Source of the DNA: Wenyingzhuangia gilva
GTDB lineage: Bacteria; Bacteroidota; Bacteroidia; Flavobacteriales; Flavobacteriaceae
Length of the DNA stretch: 64,000 nt
Reading direction: 5' to 3'
Assembly (NCBI RefSeq): GCF_030519655.1
Contig: NZ_JAUMIT010000006.1
Location: 124,001 to 188,000, forward strand
Numbering within the stretch: the stretch's first letter is position 1; every line of letters begins with the position of its first letter. The position numbers were made by a program, and so were the translations under genes. Below, one piece after another: positions 28,107 to 36,432 of this stretch. The notes beneath the pieces are model-generated. The model was not told the origin of the DNA, made no database searches, and saw nothing but the letters and a program-made list of their open reading frames with translations.

Positions 28107-28865
28107 ATGAAAATTGTAGTATCACCAGCAAAATCATTAGACTTTGAATCAAAAGTTCCTACAAAAGAGTTTACTCAAGGAGTTTTTTTAAAAGAAGCAG
28201 AAAAACTAAATAAAGTATTAAAAAATAAATCACCCAAAGATTTAGGAGACTTGATGAAAATTTCTGAAAAGTTGAGTGATTTAAACTGGCAACGAAATCA
28301 GGAGTGGACTTTACCGTTTACACCAGAGAATGCACGTCAGGCAGTATTTGCTTTTAATGGTGATGTGTATTCAGGATTAGATGCCTATACTTTAAAAGAA
28401 GAACAAATAACTGTGTTGCAAGATAAGCTAAGAATATTATCTGGTCAGTATGGAATTTTAAAACCCTTAGATTTAATGCAACCTTACCGATTGGAAATGG
28501 GAACCAAATTAAAAGTAGGGATCAAAAATAATTTGTACGAGTTTTGGGGAGATAGTGTTACTAATAAACTAAATGATGAATTAACAGAGGACGATATTTT
28601 TATCAATTTGGCAAGTAATGAATATTACAAAGTAGTGAAACCAAAATTATTAAAAGTACCAGTAATCACTCCAGAGTTTAAAGATTATAAAGATGGTAAA
28701 TTAAAAATTATTTCTTTTTATGCTAAAAAGGCCAGAGGACTCATGGTTCGTTATATTATAGATCACAACATTAGTACTGTAGAAGGATTAAAAGGATTTA
28801 ATTACGAAGGTTATGCTTTTGATGCTAATTTATCAACCGAAACAGATTTGATTTTTACGAGGTAA
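28107..28865 (+). CDS. yaaA: Peroxide stress protein YaaA
   Basis: 252 aa, standard length for the DUF328/YaaA family. It starts MKIVVSPAKSLDFES and contains the family signatures LSGQYGILKPLDLMQPYRLEMG, NLASNEYYKVV and KARGLMVRYIIDH. In E. coli, YaaA lowers free intracellular iron under hydrogen peroxide stress and binds DNA. Convergent with sdaA (16-bp gap). Confidence 0.93.
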   Translation: MKIVVSPAKSLDFESKVPTKEFTQGVFLKEAEKLNKVLKNKSPKDLGDLMKISEKLSDLNWQRNQEWTLPFTPENARQAVFAFNGDVYSGLDAYTLKEEQITVLQDKLRILSGQYGILKPLDLMQPYRLEMGTKLKVGIKNNLYEFWGDSVTNKLNDELTEDDIFINLASNEYYKVVKPKLLKVPVITPEFKDYKDGKLKIISFYAKKARGLMVRYIIDHNISTVEGLKGFNYEGYAFDANLSTETDLIFTR

Positions 28866-28881
28866 GATTTTTTTAAAATGT

Positions 28882-30306
28882 TTAGCAATCTGCTAAATTA
28901 ACAGTAATTGCTAGGCCTCCTTCTGATGTTTCTTTGTAATTACGATTCATATCTTTTGCTGTTTCCCACATGGTATCAATAACTTTGTCTAAAGGAACTT
29001 TAGTGTTTTTTGGATCACAGTCTAAGGCCAATTCAGCAGCGTTAATTGCTTTAATAGCTCCCATTGTATTTCTTTCTATACAAGGAATTTGAACCAGTCC
29101 ACCAATAGGATCACAAGTTAATCCTAAATGATGTTCCATTGCAATTTCTGCTGCCACCAAACATTGAGATGCAGTTCCACCAAGTAATTCAGTTAAGGCT
29201 GCTGCTGCCATTGCACAAGAAACCCCAATTTCTGCTTGACAACCTCCCATAGCAGCTGAGATGGTAGCATTTTTTTTAAAGATACTTCCAATTTCAGCAG
29301 CCGTTAGCAAGAATTTTTTAATTTCTTGAAAACCAGCTTCGTGATTTTCAATCACTAAATAATACATCAATACAGCAGGAATTACTCCAGCGCTTCCATT
29401 TGTTGGAGCGGTTACCACTCTACCTAAAGAAGCATTTACTTCATTTACAGATAAAGCAAAACAACTTACCCATTTTAAAATTTCCCTAAATTTAACCTCT
29501 GTACTTCTAATTGCGGTAATCCATTCTTTTGGGTTTTTATAATTGGTATCTTTAATTAATTTATTGTGAGTATTTAAAGCTCTTCGTTTTACATTTAATC
29601 CACCAGGGAGAATTCCATCTGTATGACAACCAATGTACATGCTTTCTAACATTGTATCCCATATTCTATGTAATTCATAGTCAATTTCCTCCGCAGATCT
29701 TAAAGCTAGTTCATTTTGTAAAACAATGTCAGAAATTAATTGATGATCACGTTTACAATATTCCTCCAGATCCTTAGCTCGGTTAACTGGGTATGGAAAG
29801 TTTTGTTTAGATATTTTTATAATTTTATCTAATGGATCTTCTTCTTGCACAATAAAACCACCACCAATAGAGTAGTAAGTTTCTTGTGATATAATTTTTT
29901 TATGGTTGTAAGCAGTAAATGTTAAGCCGTTGGAATGAAATGGTAAGAAATTTTTATTAAAAATAATTGTGTTTTCATCATAAGGAACTTGATGTGAATT
30001 GTTCAGTTTTAAGATACAATTCTCTTGAATATTTGAAATAATAGCTTTTATAGAGTCTATTGGAATAAATTCAGGATCTGTTCCGTTTAAACCTAATAAA
30101 ATAGCTAAATCTGTAGCATGTCCTTTTCCTGTTAAAGACAATGAACCATAGAGATTTACGTCAATATGTGTAACAGAATCCTTTATGCTATCTATATTTA
30201 ATTTTTTTATCCAAAGTTGTGCGGCACGCCAAGGACCAAGAGTATGTGAGCTTGAAGGGCCAACACCAATCTTTAACATATCAAAAACACTAATAAATTG
30301 AGACAT
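28882..30306 (-). CDS. sdaA: L-serine ammonia-lyase (iron-sulfur, single chain)
   Basis: 474 aa. It converts L-serine to pyruvate and ammonia. The N-terminal beta domain (SVFDMLKIGVGPSSSHTLGPWRAA) is fused to the alpha domain with Cys residues for the [4Fe-4S] cluster (MGGCQAEIGVSCAMAAAAL, then GLTCDPIGGLVQIPCIERN). Single-chain type as in E. coli SdaA. Monocistronic and convergent with yaaA. Confidence 0.95.
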   Translation of the reverse strand: MSQFISVFDMLKIGVGPSSSHTLGPWRAAQLWIKKLNIDSIKDSVTHIDVNLYGSLSLTGKGHATDLAILLGLNGTDPEFIPIDSIKAIISNIQENCILKLNNSHQVPYDENTIIFNKNFLPFHSNGLTFTAYNHKKIISQETYYSIGGGFIVQEEDPLDKIIKISKQNFPYPVNRAKDLEEYCKRDHQLISDIVLQNELALRSAEEIDYELHRIWDTMLESMYIGCHTDGILPGGLNVKRRALNTHNKLIKDTNYKNPKEWITAIRSTEVKFREILKWVSCFALSVNEVNASLGRVVTAPTNGSAGVIPAVLMYYLVIENHEAGFQEIKKFLLTAAEIGSIFKKNATISAAMGGCQAEIGVSCAMAAAALTELLGGTASQCLVAAEIAMEHHLGLTCDPIGGLVQIPCIERNTMGAIKAINAAELALDCDPKNTKVPLDKVIDTMWETAKDMNRNYKETSEGGLAITVNLADC

Positions 30307-30482
30307 ATTTTAGTTTTTGGTTAAAGTATAAAAATTGTTGAAATAAAGCTTTTTTTTAGAGTAAAATAAAGCAATTAAATTATTAATATAAGATTATGTT
30401 ATTTAGGAGATTTTACTATTAAGATTAGTGAAATATTGCTACAGAAAATAGTGATATTCATTTAAATATATTTACTTTTTTA

Positions 30483-31727
30483 TTAAAATATAGTATAACC
30501 TAATATCAAAGAGATAGTGTTGTATTTAGTACCTTTAATTCTCTCATCTCTAAATAAATCTCGAGGACTGTAATATCTGGCTTCTATGCTTAGTTTGTTA
30601 TTGTATTTATAACCTAAGCCCAAAGAATAATTATAATTTTTACTAGTAATATCTATATTTCGATATATGCTAATTTCTTCAACAATGATTCTTGAATTTT
30701 TAAAATTATAATCAAATATTAAAGCAGCATTAAAAAACAATTTTGACTTTTTATTTAAAAAGTAGTAGTACCTAAAACCAATAGGGATTTCTATGGATTT
30801 ATAATCTACATCAGTTTTATATGTTTTATTTGTAGAGTATTTAGACACATACTCATCCGTAGATTTTTTCTTAAAATATTGATAAGTAGGTTCAATAGTA
30901 ATTGCCCATTTGTTATTGTAAAAAGGCATGATAAATTCAAACTCTACTCCATATCTTAGTTTTGATGATTTCCCAGCATCAATATCATTATAAACTGTAG
31001 AAGAAAATGGATTGTTTGTAATGACAAGTGAGGAATAATCTATTCCAGTTTTAAATGTCAAATTGAATAAATCACGTTTTATTAAGTTGTTAAAAACAGT
31101 AAAATCTTGTCCTTTACTTTTATTGTACTGAACAAACTTTTTAATCAGGGATTTTTCATTGTATTTAAGATTCAACGTATTCGTAATGGTGATGTTTTCA
31201 CTTTTTAAATCCTCATAAATTTGTTTTCTAAAATCATTATTCTCTTTAACAATTGGAATATTGTCATGTGTTTTATATTCTTTAAAAATGAGTTGTTTGA
31301 TTTCATTGTTGTTCACTTGATAAAAAAAGCGAATAAAATTTCTTTTTTCATACGCATATAAATTAGCATTACCTTTAATTAATACTTTTAAAAAAAGTGT
31401 TTCTTTCACAAATTCAGGTTCTCTAACATAGCCTAACTTATCTATAAATAAGCTAGATTTATCAATATTAACAGTCGCTCTAATGTATTTTGAAATGTTA
31501 ATTATTTCAAACTCTTTAACATCCTCAATCGCTACATTTTTTTCTTCAGATTTCTCCGTTAGTTTATAGGTAAATTCAGTAGGATTGTATTTCCAATCCA
31601 TGTCCTTAATCAAACAGTCTACTTTATGATTGCTGTTGTCAATAAAATATCCTTTTTGGAATTGATCTTGAGCAACGGAGCAAATACTTACAAGGCATAA
31701 TAATATTAGTAGTATTTCTTTTTTCAT
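30483..31727 (-). CDS. Uncharacterised exported protein with predicted outer-membrane beta-barrel
   Basis: About 414 aa from the ATG at 31727 (MKKEILLILLCLVSICSVAQ); a TTG three codons upstream is open too but is less likely. The signal peptide is clear. The first half (about 20-220) is a mixed segment without a recognised domain. From about 235 the pattern of alternating aromatic and polar strands (FEFIMPFYNNKWAITIEPTYQYF, IPIGFRYYYFLN, YSLGLGYKYNNKLSIEARYY) and a C-terminal SLILGYTIF ending in Phe suggest an outer-membrane barrel of the type common in Flavobacteriaceae. It lies alone between sdaA and dnaK. Function unknown. Confidence 0.75.
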   Translation of the reverse strand: MKKEILLILLCLVSICSVAQDQFQKGYFIDNSNHKVDCLIKDMDWKYNPTEFTYKLTEKSEEKNVAIEDVKEFEIINISKYIRATVNIDKSSLFIDKLGYVREPEFVKETLFLKVLIKGNANLYAYEKRNFIRFFYQVNNNEIKQLIFKEYKTHDNIPIVKENNDFRKQIYEDLKSENITITNTLNLKYNEKSLIKKFVQYNKSKGQDFTVFNNLIKRDLFNLTFKTGIDYSSLVITNNPFSSTVYNDIDAGKSSKLRYGVEFEFIMPFYNNKWAITIEPTYQYFKKKSTDEYVSKYSTNKTYKTDVDYKSIEIPIGFRYYYFLNKKSKLFFNAALIFDYNFKNSRIIVEEISIYRNIDITSKNYNYSLGLGYKYNNKLSIEARYYSPRDLFRDERIKGTKYNTISLILGYTIF

Positions 31728-31882
31728 AGTAAGCAATTTTTTAGTGTCAAATATACATTTATTTATAAATTACCTTTATAGACTTTCATTGAGTAATCAC
31801 GCAGTCTAATGTTTTGTTCGTAGGCTTTTAAGCTATTTTAATTTATTTTATTTTATTCTTTTGTATTCTATCTCTGTCAACC

Positions 31883-31925
31883 TGTCACTTCTTTCTGACA
31901 ATTTGTAGTTTGGCAGGGCATGGCA
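31883..31925 (+). promoter_or_regulatory. Heat-shock-type promoter element upstream of dnaK
   Basis: The inverted pair TGTCA-N8-TGACA (31883-31900) is followed after 9 bp by TTGGCA (31910-31915), 70 bp before the dnaK ATG. The segment directly before it, TTTGTAGTTTGGCA, closely resembles TTTTATGGTTTGGCA ahead of hsp20 on the other strand, where TGTCA also lies upstream. The TTGGCA part resembles a sigma-54 -24 element, but the -12 half (GGCA) is one base out of register. A second CTGTCA at 31874-31879 precedes the pair. Confidence 0.45.
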
Positions 31926-31985
31926 CACATATTGACTAATCCTTAGTGTAAAATTGAATCAACAACTTATTTAAATAATATAATT

Positions 31986-33881
31986 ATGAGTAAAATTATC
32001 GGAATTGACTTAGGAACTACTAACTCTTGTGTTTCTGTAATGGAAGGAAATGATCCAGTAGTAATTCCTAATGCTGAAGGAAAAAGAACAACTCCATCTA
32101 TCGTTGCCTTTGTTGAAGGAGGAGAGCGTAAAGTAGGAGACCCTGCAAAAAGACAAGCAGTAACAAACCCAACTAAAACCATTGCTTCTGTAAAGCGTTT
32201 TATGGGTAATAAGTTTTCTGAATGTGCTGATGAAATTTCAAGAGTTCCATATAAAGTAGTAAAAGGAGATAACGATACACCACGTATTGATATTGATGGA
32301 CGTTTGTATACACCTCAAGAAGTTTCTGCAATGACCTTGCAAAAAATGAAAAAAACTGCTGAAGACTATTTAGGTCAAACAGTAACAGAAGCTGTTATTA
32401 CAGTTCCTGCTTATTTTAATGATGCACAACGTCAAGCAACAAAAGAAGCTGGTGAGATTGCAGGATTAAAAGTTCAACGTATTATTAACGAGCCTACTGC
32501 TGCTGCATTGGCTTATGGTATTGATAAAAAAGGAAAAGATCAAAAAATTGCTGTTTACGATTTAGGAGGAGGTACTTTTGATATTTCTATCTTAGAAATT
32601 GGAGATGGAGTTTTTGAAGTATTGTCTACAAACGGAGATACTCACTTAGGAGGAGATAACTTTGACGAAGTGATTATTGACTGGTTAGCTGATGAATTTA
32701 ACGCTGCTGAGCAGATTGATTTACGTAAAGACCCTATGGCTTTACAACGTTTAAAAGAAGCTGCTGAAAAAGCAAAAGTAGAATTGTCATCTTCTTCTCA
32801 AACAGAAATCAACTTACCATACGTAACGGCAACGGCAAGCGGACCTAAGCACTTGGTACAAACCTTAAGTCGTTCTAAGTTTGAACAATTGGCTGCTGAT
32901 TTGGTAGTTCGTTCAATGGAACCAGTAAGAAAAGCGTTAAAAGATGCAGATTTAGATACTTCTGATATTGATGAAGTTATCTTAGTTGGAGGGTCTACTC
33001 GTATTCCTGTCATTCAACAAGAAGTTAAAAAGTTCTTTGGAAAAGAGCCTAACAAAGGAGTAAACCCAGATGAGGTAGTAGCCATTGGAGCTGCTATTCA
33101 AGGTGGAGTTTTGGCTGGAGATGTTAAAGATGTATTGTTATTAGACGTTACACCTTTGTCTTTAGGTATTGAGACTATGGGGAACGTGTTTACTAAGTTA
33201 ATTGAAGCGAATACAACTATTCCAACAAAAAAATCTCAAGTATTCTCTACTGCTGTAGACAACCAACCATCTGTAGATATTCACGTATTACAAGGAGAAA
33301 GAGCGATGGCTGCGGACAACAAAACTATTGGACGTTTCCAATTAACTGATATTCCACCAGCACAAAGAGGTACTCCACAAATTGAAGTAACTTTTGATAT
33401 TGATGCTAACGGAATTATTAAAGTTTCTGCTGTAGATAAAGCAACTAACAAATCTCAAGAAATTAAGATTGAAGCTTCTTCAGGATTGTCAGAAGAAGAA
33501 ATTGCTAAAATGAAAGCAGATGCAGAAGCAAATGCAGAAGCTGATGCAAAAGCAAAAGAAAATGCAGAAAAGTTAAACACTGCCGATCAAATGATTTTCC
33601 AAACAGAAAAGCAATTGAAAGAAGTAGAAGTGAAACTTCCTGAAGATAAAAAAGCTCCTATTGACGCTGCTTTAACTGAATTAAAAGCTGCACACGCTGC
33701 TAAAAACATCGAAGGAATTGATCCTGCTATTGAAAAGTTAAATACAGCCTTACAAGGTGCTGCTGCAGAATTTCAAGCAGCTGCTCAAGGTAATGCTGCT
33801 GGAGCGCAACAAGAAGAGCCTGCAACTGCATCTAACGGAGGAGACGATGTAGAAGATGTAGACTTTGAAGAAGTAAAATAA
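31986..33881 (+). CDS. dnaK: Molecular chaperone DnaK (Hsp70)
   Basis: 631 aa, normal length. An ATPase domain ([52 protein letters not shown]) is followed by the substrate-binding domain ([19 protein letters not shown]) and a helical lid ending in the acidic tail [12 protein letters not shown]. It folds and disaggregates client proteins with DnaJ and GrpE, which are not adjacent here. Monocistronic, with a putative heat-shock promoter upstream and a strong terminator downstream. Confidence 0.99.
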   Translation: MSKIIGIDLGTTNSCVSVMEGNDPVVIPNAEGKRTTPSIVAFVEGGERKVGDPAKRQAVTNPTKTIASVKRFMGNKFSECADEISRVPYKVVKGDNDTPRIDIDGRLYTPQEVSAMTLQKMKKTAEDYLGQTVTEAVITVPAYFNDAQRQATKEAGEIAGLKVQRIINEPTAAALAYGIDKKGKDQKIAVYDLGGGTFDISILEIGDGVFEVLSTNGDTHLGGDNFDEVIIDWLADEFNAAEQIDLRKDPMALQRLKEAAEKAKVELSSSSQTEINLPYVTATASGPKHLVQTLSRSKFEQLAADLVVRSMEPVRKALKDADLDTSDIDEVILVGGSTRIPVIQQEVKKFFGKEPNKGVNPDEVVAIGAAIQGGVLAGDVKDVLLLDVTPLSLGIETMGNVFTKLIEANTTIPTKKSQVFSTAVDNQPSVDIHVLQGERAMAADNKTIGRFQLTDIPPAQRGTPQIEVTFDIDANGIIKVSAVDKATNKSQEIKIEASSGLSEEEIAKMKADAEANAEADAKAKENAEKLNTADQMIFQTEKQLKEVEVKLPEDKKAPIDAALTELKAAHAAKNIEGIDPAIEKLNTALQGAAAEFQAAAQGNAAGAQQEEPATASNGGDDVEDVDFEEVK

Positions 33882-33924
33882 TTAGGAAGTCACAATTACG
33901 AATGTGTAATTGTTGAGTATACAC

Positions 33925-33957
33925 AAAAACCGTTTCAGGAAACTGAAACGGTTTTTT
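33925..33957 (+). terminator. Rho-independent terminator of dnaK
   Basis: A perfect 14-bp stem (33925-33938 with 33943-33956) contains AACCGTTTCAG and CTGAAACGGTT, with a GAAA tetraloop and a T-run. It is 44 bp after the dnaK stop codon. Confidence 0.95.
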
Positions 33958-34035
33958 GTTTTTGTAAGATTGGTATGTGTGGTTGGGAACATGTTATATC
34001 CGTACCCACTACTTTGTGGGTTGGTCTGTTGTTTT

Positions 34036-34066
34036 GTTTTTTATAAAAATACCCAATTAAAGGCAT
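34036..34066 (+). repeat. Imperfect direct repeat, copy 1
   Basis: Core TTTTTATAAAAATACCCAAT, then TAAAGGCATG. It matches the copy at 34479-34509 with three or four substitutions. The two copies enclose about 410 bp that contain the toxin relic. Confidence 0.6.
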
Positions 34067-34145
34067 GATTGAAAGGGATACTTATGCACAAATGCTAAAA
34101 GTTCTTCACAAATAAAATTTTAGAAGGAGGTTGGGGAATAAAGCT

Positions 34146-34206
34146 GTTCTCGATACTTCTTTTGCTTTCGTTGTCACTGCAGTAAAAGAAACTCGAACTG
34201 ACATTG
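34146..34206. repeat. REP-like imperfect palindrome
   Basis: GTTCTCGATACTTCTTTTGC on the left pairs imperfectly with the reverse complement of the right arm (GTTCGAGTTTCTTTTACTG on the opposite strand), ending in ACTCGAACTGACA. Elements with TTCTCGA...CTCGAACTGACA ends are dispersed in many Flavobacteriaceae genomes. Confidence 0.45.
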
Positions 34207-34321
34207 TTGTTGGGGGGTGAGAGTTTTGTTTCTTTATGAGGTTTTGGTAGATAAAAAAATGTAGTAGGGCAGTAGAGTGCACTAACTATGAGCAGGTGTT
34301 AGGCCATCGTAATTTTTTTCA

Positions 34322-34417
34322 CTAAATGAGATTGTTCAGATCTTGTTTTCCAATTATAGCCATAATTTCAACAACGTTACTATGATTTATTCTATAATAA
34401 ATACTATCGATGTAAAT
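34322..34417 (-). pseudogene. C-terminal relic of a ParE/RelE-family toxin
   Basis: A minus-strand reading frame of 31 codons (stop codons at both ends, no start) encodes IYIDSIYYRINHSNVVEIMA followed by IIGKQDLNNLI. The YRI...VVEIMAII pattern is that of the last two strands of RelE/ParE toxins (for example YRI-x-VEILAIIH). No upstream part of the toxin and no antitoxin gene are recognisable. Only a fragment, so the call is tentative. Confidence 0.5.
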
Positions 34418-34478
34418 TTATATTAATAAAAGGTTTCTAACAAACAATGTAATTTAAAATGTTTATTTTCAGATTGTT

Positions 34479-34509
34479 GTTTTTATAAAAACACCTAATT
34501 AAAAGCATG
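34479..34509 (+). repeat. Imperfect direct repeat, copy 2
   Basis: TGTTTTTATAAAAACACCTA then ATTAAAAGCATG; partner of the copy at 34036-34066. Confidence 0.6.
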
Positions 34510-34534
34510 GATAAAAGATTTTTATAAAAATAAA

Positions 34535-34669
34535 GAGCTTGTCTGAAAAGTATTAGAAAACGTCATTCTGAATTTAGTTCAGCATCACACCATGCTTTTA
34601 AATAGTAGTGATGAGAAACTGAAACAAGTTTAGTTTGACAAAATTTAACTTTTCAGACAGCCCTTTTTT
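34535..34669. repeat. MITE-like imperfect inverted repeat
   Basis: The ends carry complementary arms: GCTTGTCTGAAAAGT near 34538-34552 against ACTTTTCAGACAGCC near 34649-34663. The similarity continues inward: the left arm GTCATTCTGAATTTAGTTCA, then GCATCAC, resembles the reverse complement of the right arm GTCAAACTAAACTTGTTTCA, then GTTTCTCATCAC. No coding capacity. It may also serve as a folded 3' end for the hsp20 transcript that reads into it. Confidence 0.6.
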
Positions 34670-34873
34670 TTAAGAAGCTAGTTGATATTTATAATTGTTT
34701 AAAGTAGCCTCAATAATTGTATGATATTCTTTAAACTGTTCTTGTGATAACCAATTTTTTAATTCTACTATTTCAGGCGGAGTTAACCACTTTTTAGATT
34801 TCATCAATTCTTTTATAAATAAATTTTTGTGGTTTACTACCTGACTTAATACTTGTTTTTGTAATTCTACCAT
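34670..34873 (-). CDS. Small uncharacterised helical protein downstream of hsp20
   Basis: 67 aa, starting MVELQKQVLSQVVNHKNLF. No domain recognised. It is predicted fully helical and soluble, with an amphipathic pattern and a Trp-containing middle (KSKKWLTPPEIVELKNWLSQ). It follows hsp20 by 33 bp on the same strand and is probably co-transcribed with it, which suggests stress-linked expression. The codon pattern looks coding. Confidence 0.6.
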   Translation of the reverse strand: MVELQKQVLSQVVNHKNLFIKELMKSKKWLTPPEIVELKNWLSQEQFKEYHTIIEATLNNYKYQLAS

Positions 34874-34906
34874 AGCTTATAAAATTAAAATACACGTTTA
34901 AAAAGG

Positions 34907-35344
34907 TTATTTAACTTCTATGAGTTTTACAGGTTTTGGTTTTACTTCTTCTTTTTTAGGAATAAATATTTTTAATATTCCATCATCATAATTGGCCTCA
35001 ATTTTTTCTTGTTCAATACTTTCTGTTAAATTAAAAGACCTGCTAAAAGATTGATAACTATATTCTTTTACTGTATAATTATCTTTTTCTGAGTTTTCTT
35101 TTTTTTCTTCTTTTTCAGAAGAAATTGTTAATTTACCATTGTCCACTTCAATTTTAAAATCATCTTTTTTAAAACCAGGAACAGCCATTTCTATAGAAAA
35201 TCCATCATGGTTTTCAGATATATTTACTAATGGAATAGAGGTGTTTGTTTTTGAAAAATGTTTGCTTGAACTATTTAACATATCGTAGTTAAAAAAACGA
35301 TCAAACAAGTCAGGGTACGAATTTGAAAATTTTACTAAAGACAT
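34907..35344 (-). CDS. Small heat-shock protein Hsp20
   Basis: 145 aa from the ATG at 35344 (MSLVKFSNSYPDLFDRFF); a TTG eight codons upstream is open but less likely. The alpha-crystallin domain runs from about 35 to 135: VNISENHDGFSIEMAVPGFKKDDFKIEVDNGKLTISSEKE, the SFSRSFNLTESIE strand and YDDGILKIFIPKKE. It is an ATP-independent holdase that keeps unfolded proteins soluble for DnaK. The upstream element resembles that of dnaK. Confidence 0.93.
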   Translation of the reverse strand: MSLVKFSNSYPDLFDRFFNYDMLNSSSKHFSKTNTSIPLVNISENHDGFSIEMAVPGFKKDDFKIEVDNGKLTISSEKEEKKENSEKDNYTVKEYSYQSFSRSFNLTESIEQEKIEANYDDGILKIFIPKKEEVKPKPVKLIEVK

Positions 35345-35394
35345 AATATTAAATTTTAAGTTAAACAATATTTACTTTATCAAATTCAAAGGAT

Positions 35395-35424
35395 GTGCCA
35401 AACCATAAAACTGAAAAAATGACA
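35395..35424 (-). promoter_or_regulatory. Heat-shock-type promoter element upstream of hsp20
   Basis: Read on the minus strand: TGTCA, 18 bp, then TTGGCAC (35395-35401), 50 bp before the hsp20 ATG. The preceding bases TTTTATGGTTTGGCA match 11 of 15 with TTTGTAGTTTGGCA-type sequence ahead of dnaK. TTGGCAC-N5-TTGA is a near match to the sigma-54 -24/-12 pattern (GA instead of GC). Confidence 0.45.
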
Positions 35425-35488
35425 TAACTAACTGTCTTGTAGTTGTTCATGTTTTTTTGAGTGCTAGAGATTTAGAATTATATTAGCC

Positions 35489-35929
35489 ATGACAAATCAT
35501 ATCAATATGACATTTTATCAAAAAGAAATTCAGTTAAAATCTCGTAAAAGAGGATATCATTTAATTACTGATGAAATAGTGAGTGCTATTCCAGAAATTA
35601 AAAATATTAAAGTAGGACAGTTACAAGTGTTTATCAAACATACTTCAGCAAGTTTAACGATTAATGAAAATGCAGATCCAACGGTTAGATTAGACTTTGA
35701 ATCCCACATCAATAAAATGATTCCTGAAGACATGCCTTATTATCAACATGATTATGAAGGAAGTGACGACATGCCAGCTCATATTAAAGCCTCTATGTTA
35801 GGTTGTTCTGTACAAATTCCGATTACCAATGGAGAATTGAATTTGGGAATTTGGCAAGGTATTTACCTAGGTGAACACAGAAATTATGGAGGGAGTAGGA
35901 GGGTTGTTGTTACTGCTTTTGGAAACTAG
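35489..35929 (+). CDS. YjbQ/UPF0047 family protein
   Basis: 146 aa. Matches the YjbQ family: GYHLITDEIVSAIPEI, VFIKHTSASLTINENADPTVRLDFE, then GSDDMPAHIKASMLGCSVQIPI and LGIWQGIYLGEHRNYGGSRRVVVT. Members have been reported to have weak thiamine-phosphate synthase activity; the true role is open. Divergent from hsp20. An internal ATG six codons in (MTFYQKE) could also be the start. Confidence 0.9.
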   Translation: MTNHINMTFYQKEIQLKSRKRGYHLITDEIVSAIPEIKNIKVGQLQVFIKHTSASLTINENADPTVRLDFESHINKMIPEDMPYYQHDYEGSDDMPAHIKASMLGCSVQIPITNGELNLGIWQGIYLGEHRNYGGSRRVVVTAFGN

Positions 35930-35976
35930 TGTAATAAAAAAATAAGTTAGATATTTGACTCTTAAAAAATAAAATC

Positions 35977-36360
35977 ATGTTTACATTTTCGTTCAATCAC
36001 GTGGCACTTTCTGTTAAAGATGTAGATCATTCTGCAGCGTTTTATATGAAAGTATTAAAACTGGAGGAGATTGAAAATACCGCTTCAACTTCTAAAACAA
36101 GGTGGTTCTCTTTGGGAGAAGGAAAACAACTTCATTTGATTCCTAGACCCAATGCGGAAATAAAAACCAACAAAGCTGTTCATTTTGCTTTGGCAATAAA
36201 AGATATAGAGCCTTTTATAGCCCACTTAAAATTAATGAATATTGATTACGCAGATTGGTTAGGCACTCCAAGTAAAGGTTATGTAAGAAATGATGGTATT
36301 CAACAATTTTATTTCCAAGATCCAGATGGTTATTGGATAGAAATCAATGAAGCATTCTAA
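35977..36360 (+). CDS. VOC (glyoxalase/bleomycin-resistance) family protein
   Basis: 127 aa, one VOC domain with paired beta-alpha-beta modules: FNHVALSVKDVDHSAAFYMKVLKLEE at the start (His metal ligand), KAVHFALAIKDIEPF in the middle and IQQFYFQDPDGYWIEINE at the end (Glu ligand). VOC proteins bind a metal and act as lyases, isomerases or binding proteins. Not assignable further. Confidence 0.88.
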   Translation: MFTFSFNHVALSVKDVDHSAAFYMKVLKLEEIENTASTSKTRWFSLGEGKQLHLIPRPNAEIKTNKAVHFALAIKDIEPFIAHLKLMNIDYADWLGTPSKGYVRNDGIQQFYFQDPDGYWIEINEAF

Positions 36361-36380
36361 AAATGGATTGTTTTTCAATA

Positions 36381-36415
36381 AAAAAACGCTTCAGAATATG
36401 CTGAAGCGTTTTTTT
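36381..36415. terminator. Bidirectional terminator between VOC and FKBP genes
   Basis: Perfect stem ACGCTTCAG (36386-36394) with CTGAAGCGT (36401-36409), flanked by A-run and T-run, so it can end transcripts from both convergent genes. Confidence 0.93.
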
Positions 36416-36432
36416 GTTTGTTCTATGGTTAT

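Larger units (their letters stand above)
33958..34669. other. Repeat- and relic-rich gap between dnaK and the hsp20 unit
   Basis: About 710 bp without an intact gene. It holds a REP-like imperfect palindrome (34146-34206), a fragment of a ParE/RelE-type toxin on the minus strand (34322-34417), two imperfect direct repeats (34036-34066 and 34479-34509), and a MITE-like inverted repeat at 34535-34669. Typical of a stretch where mobile pieces have landed and decayed. Confidence 0.6.

Noticed and set aside
34006-34021. Small hairpin CCCAC...GTGGG after dnaK
   Set aside because: Five base pairs only; expected by chance in a gap of this size.
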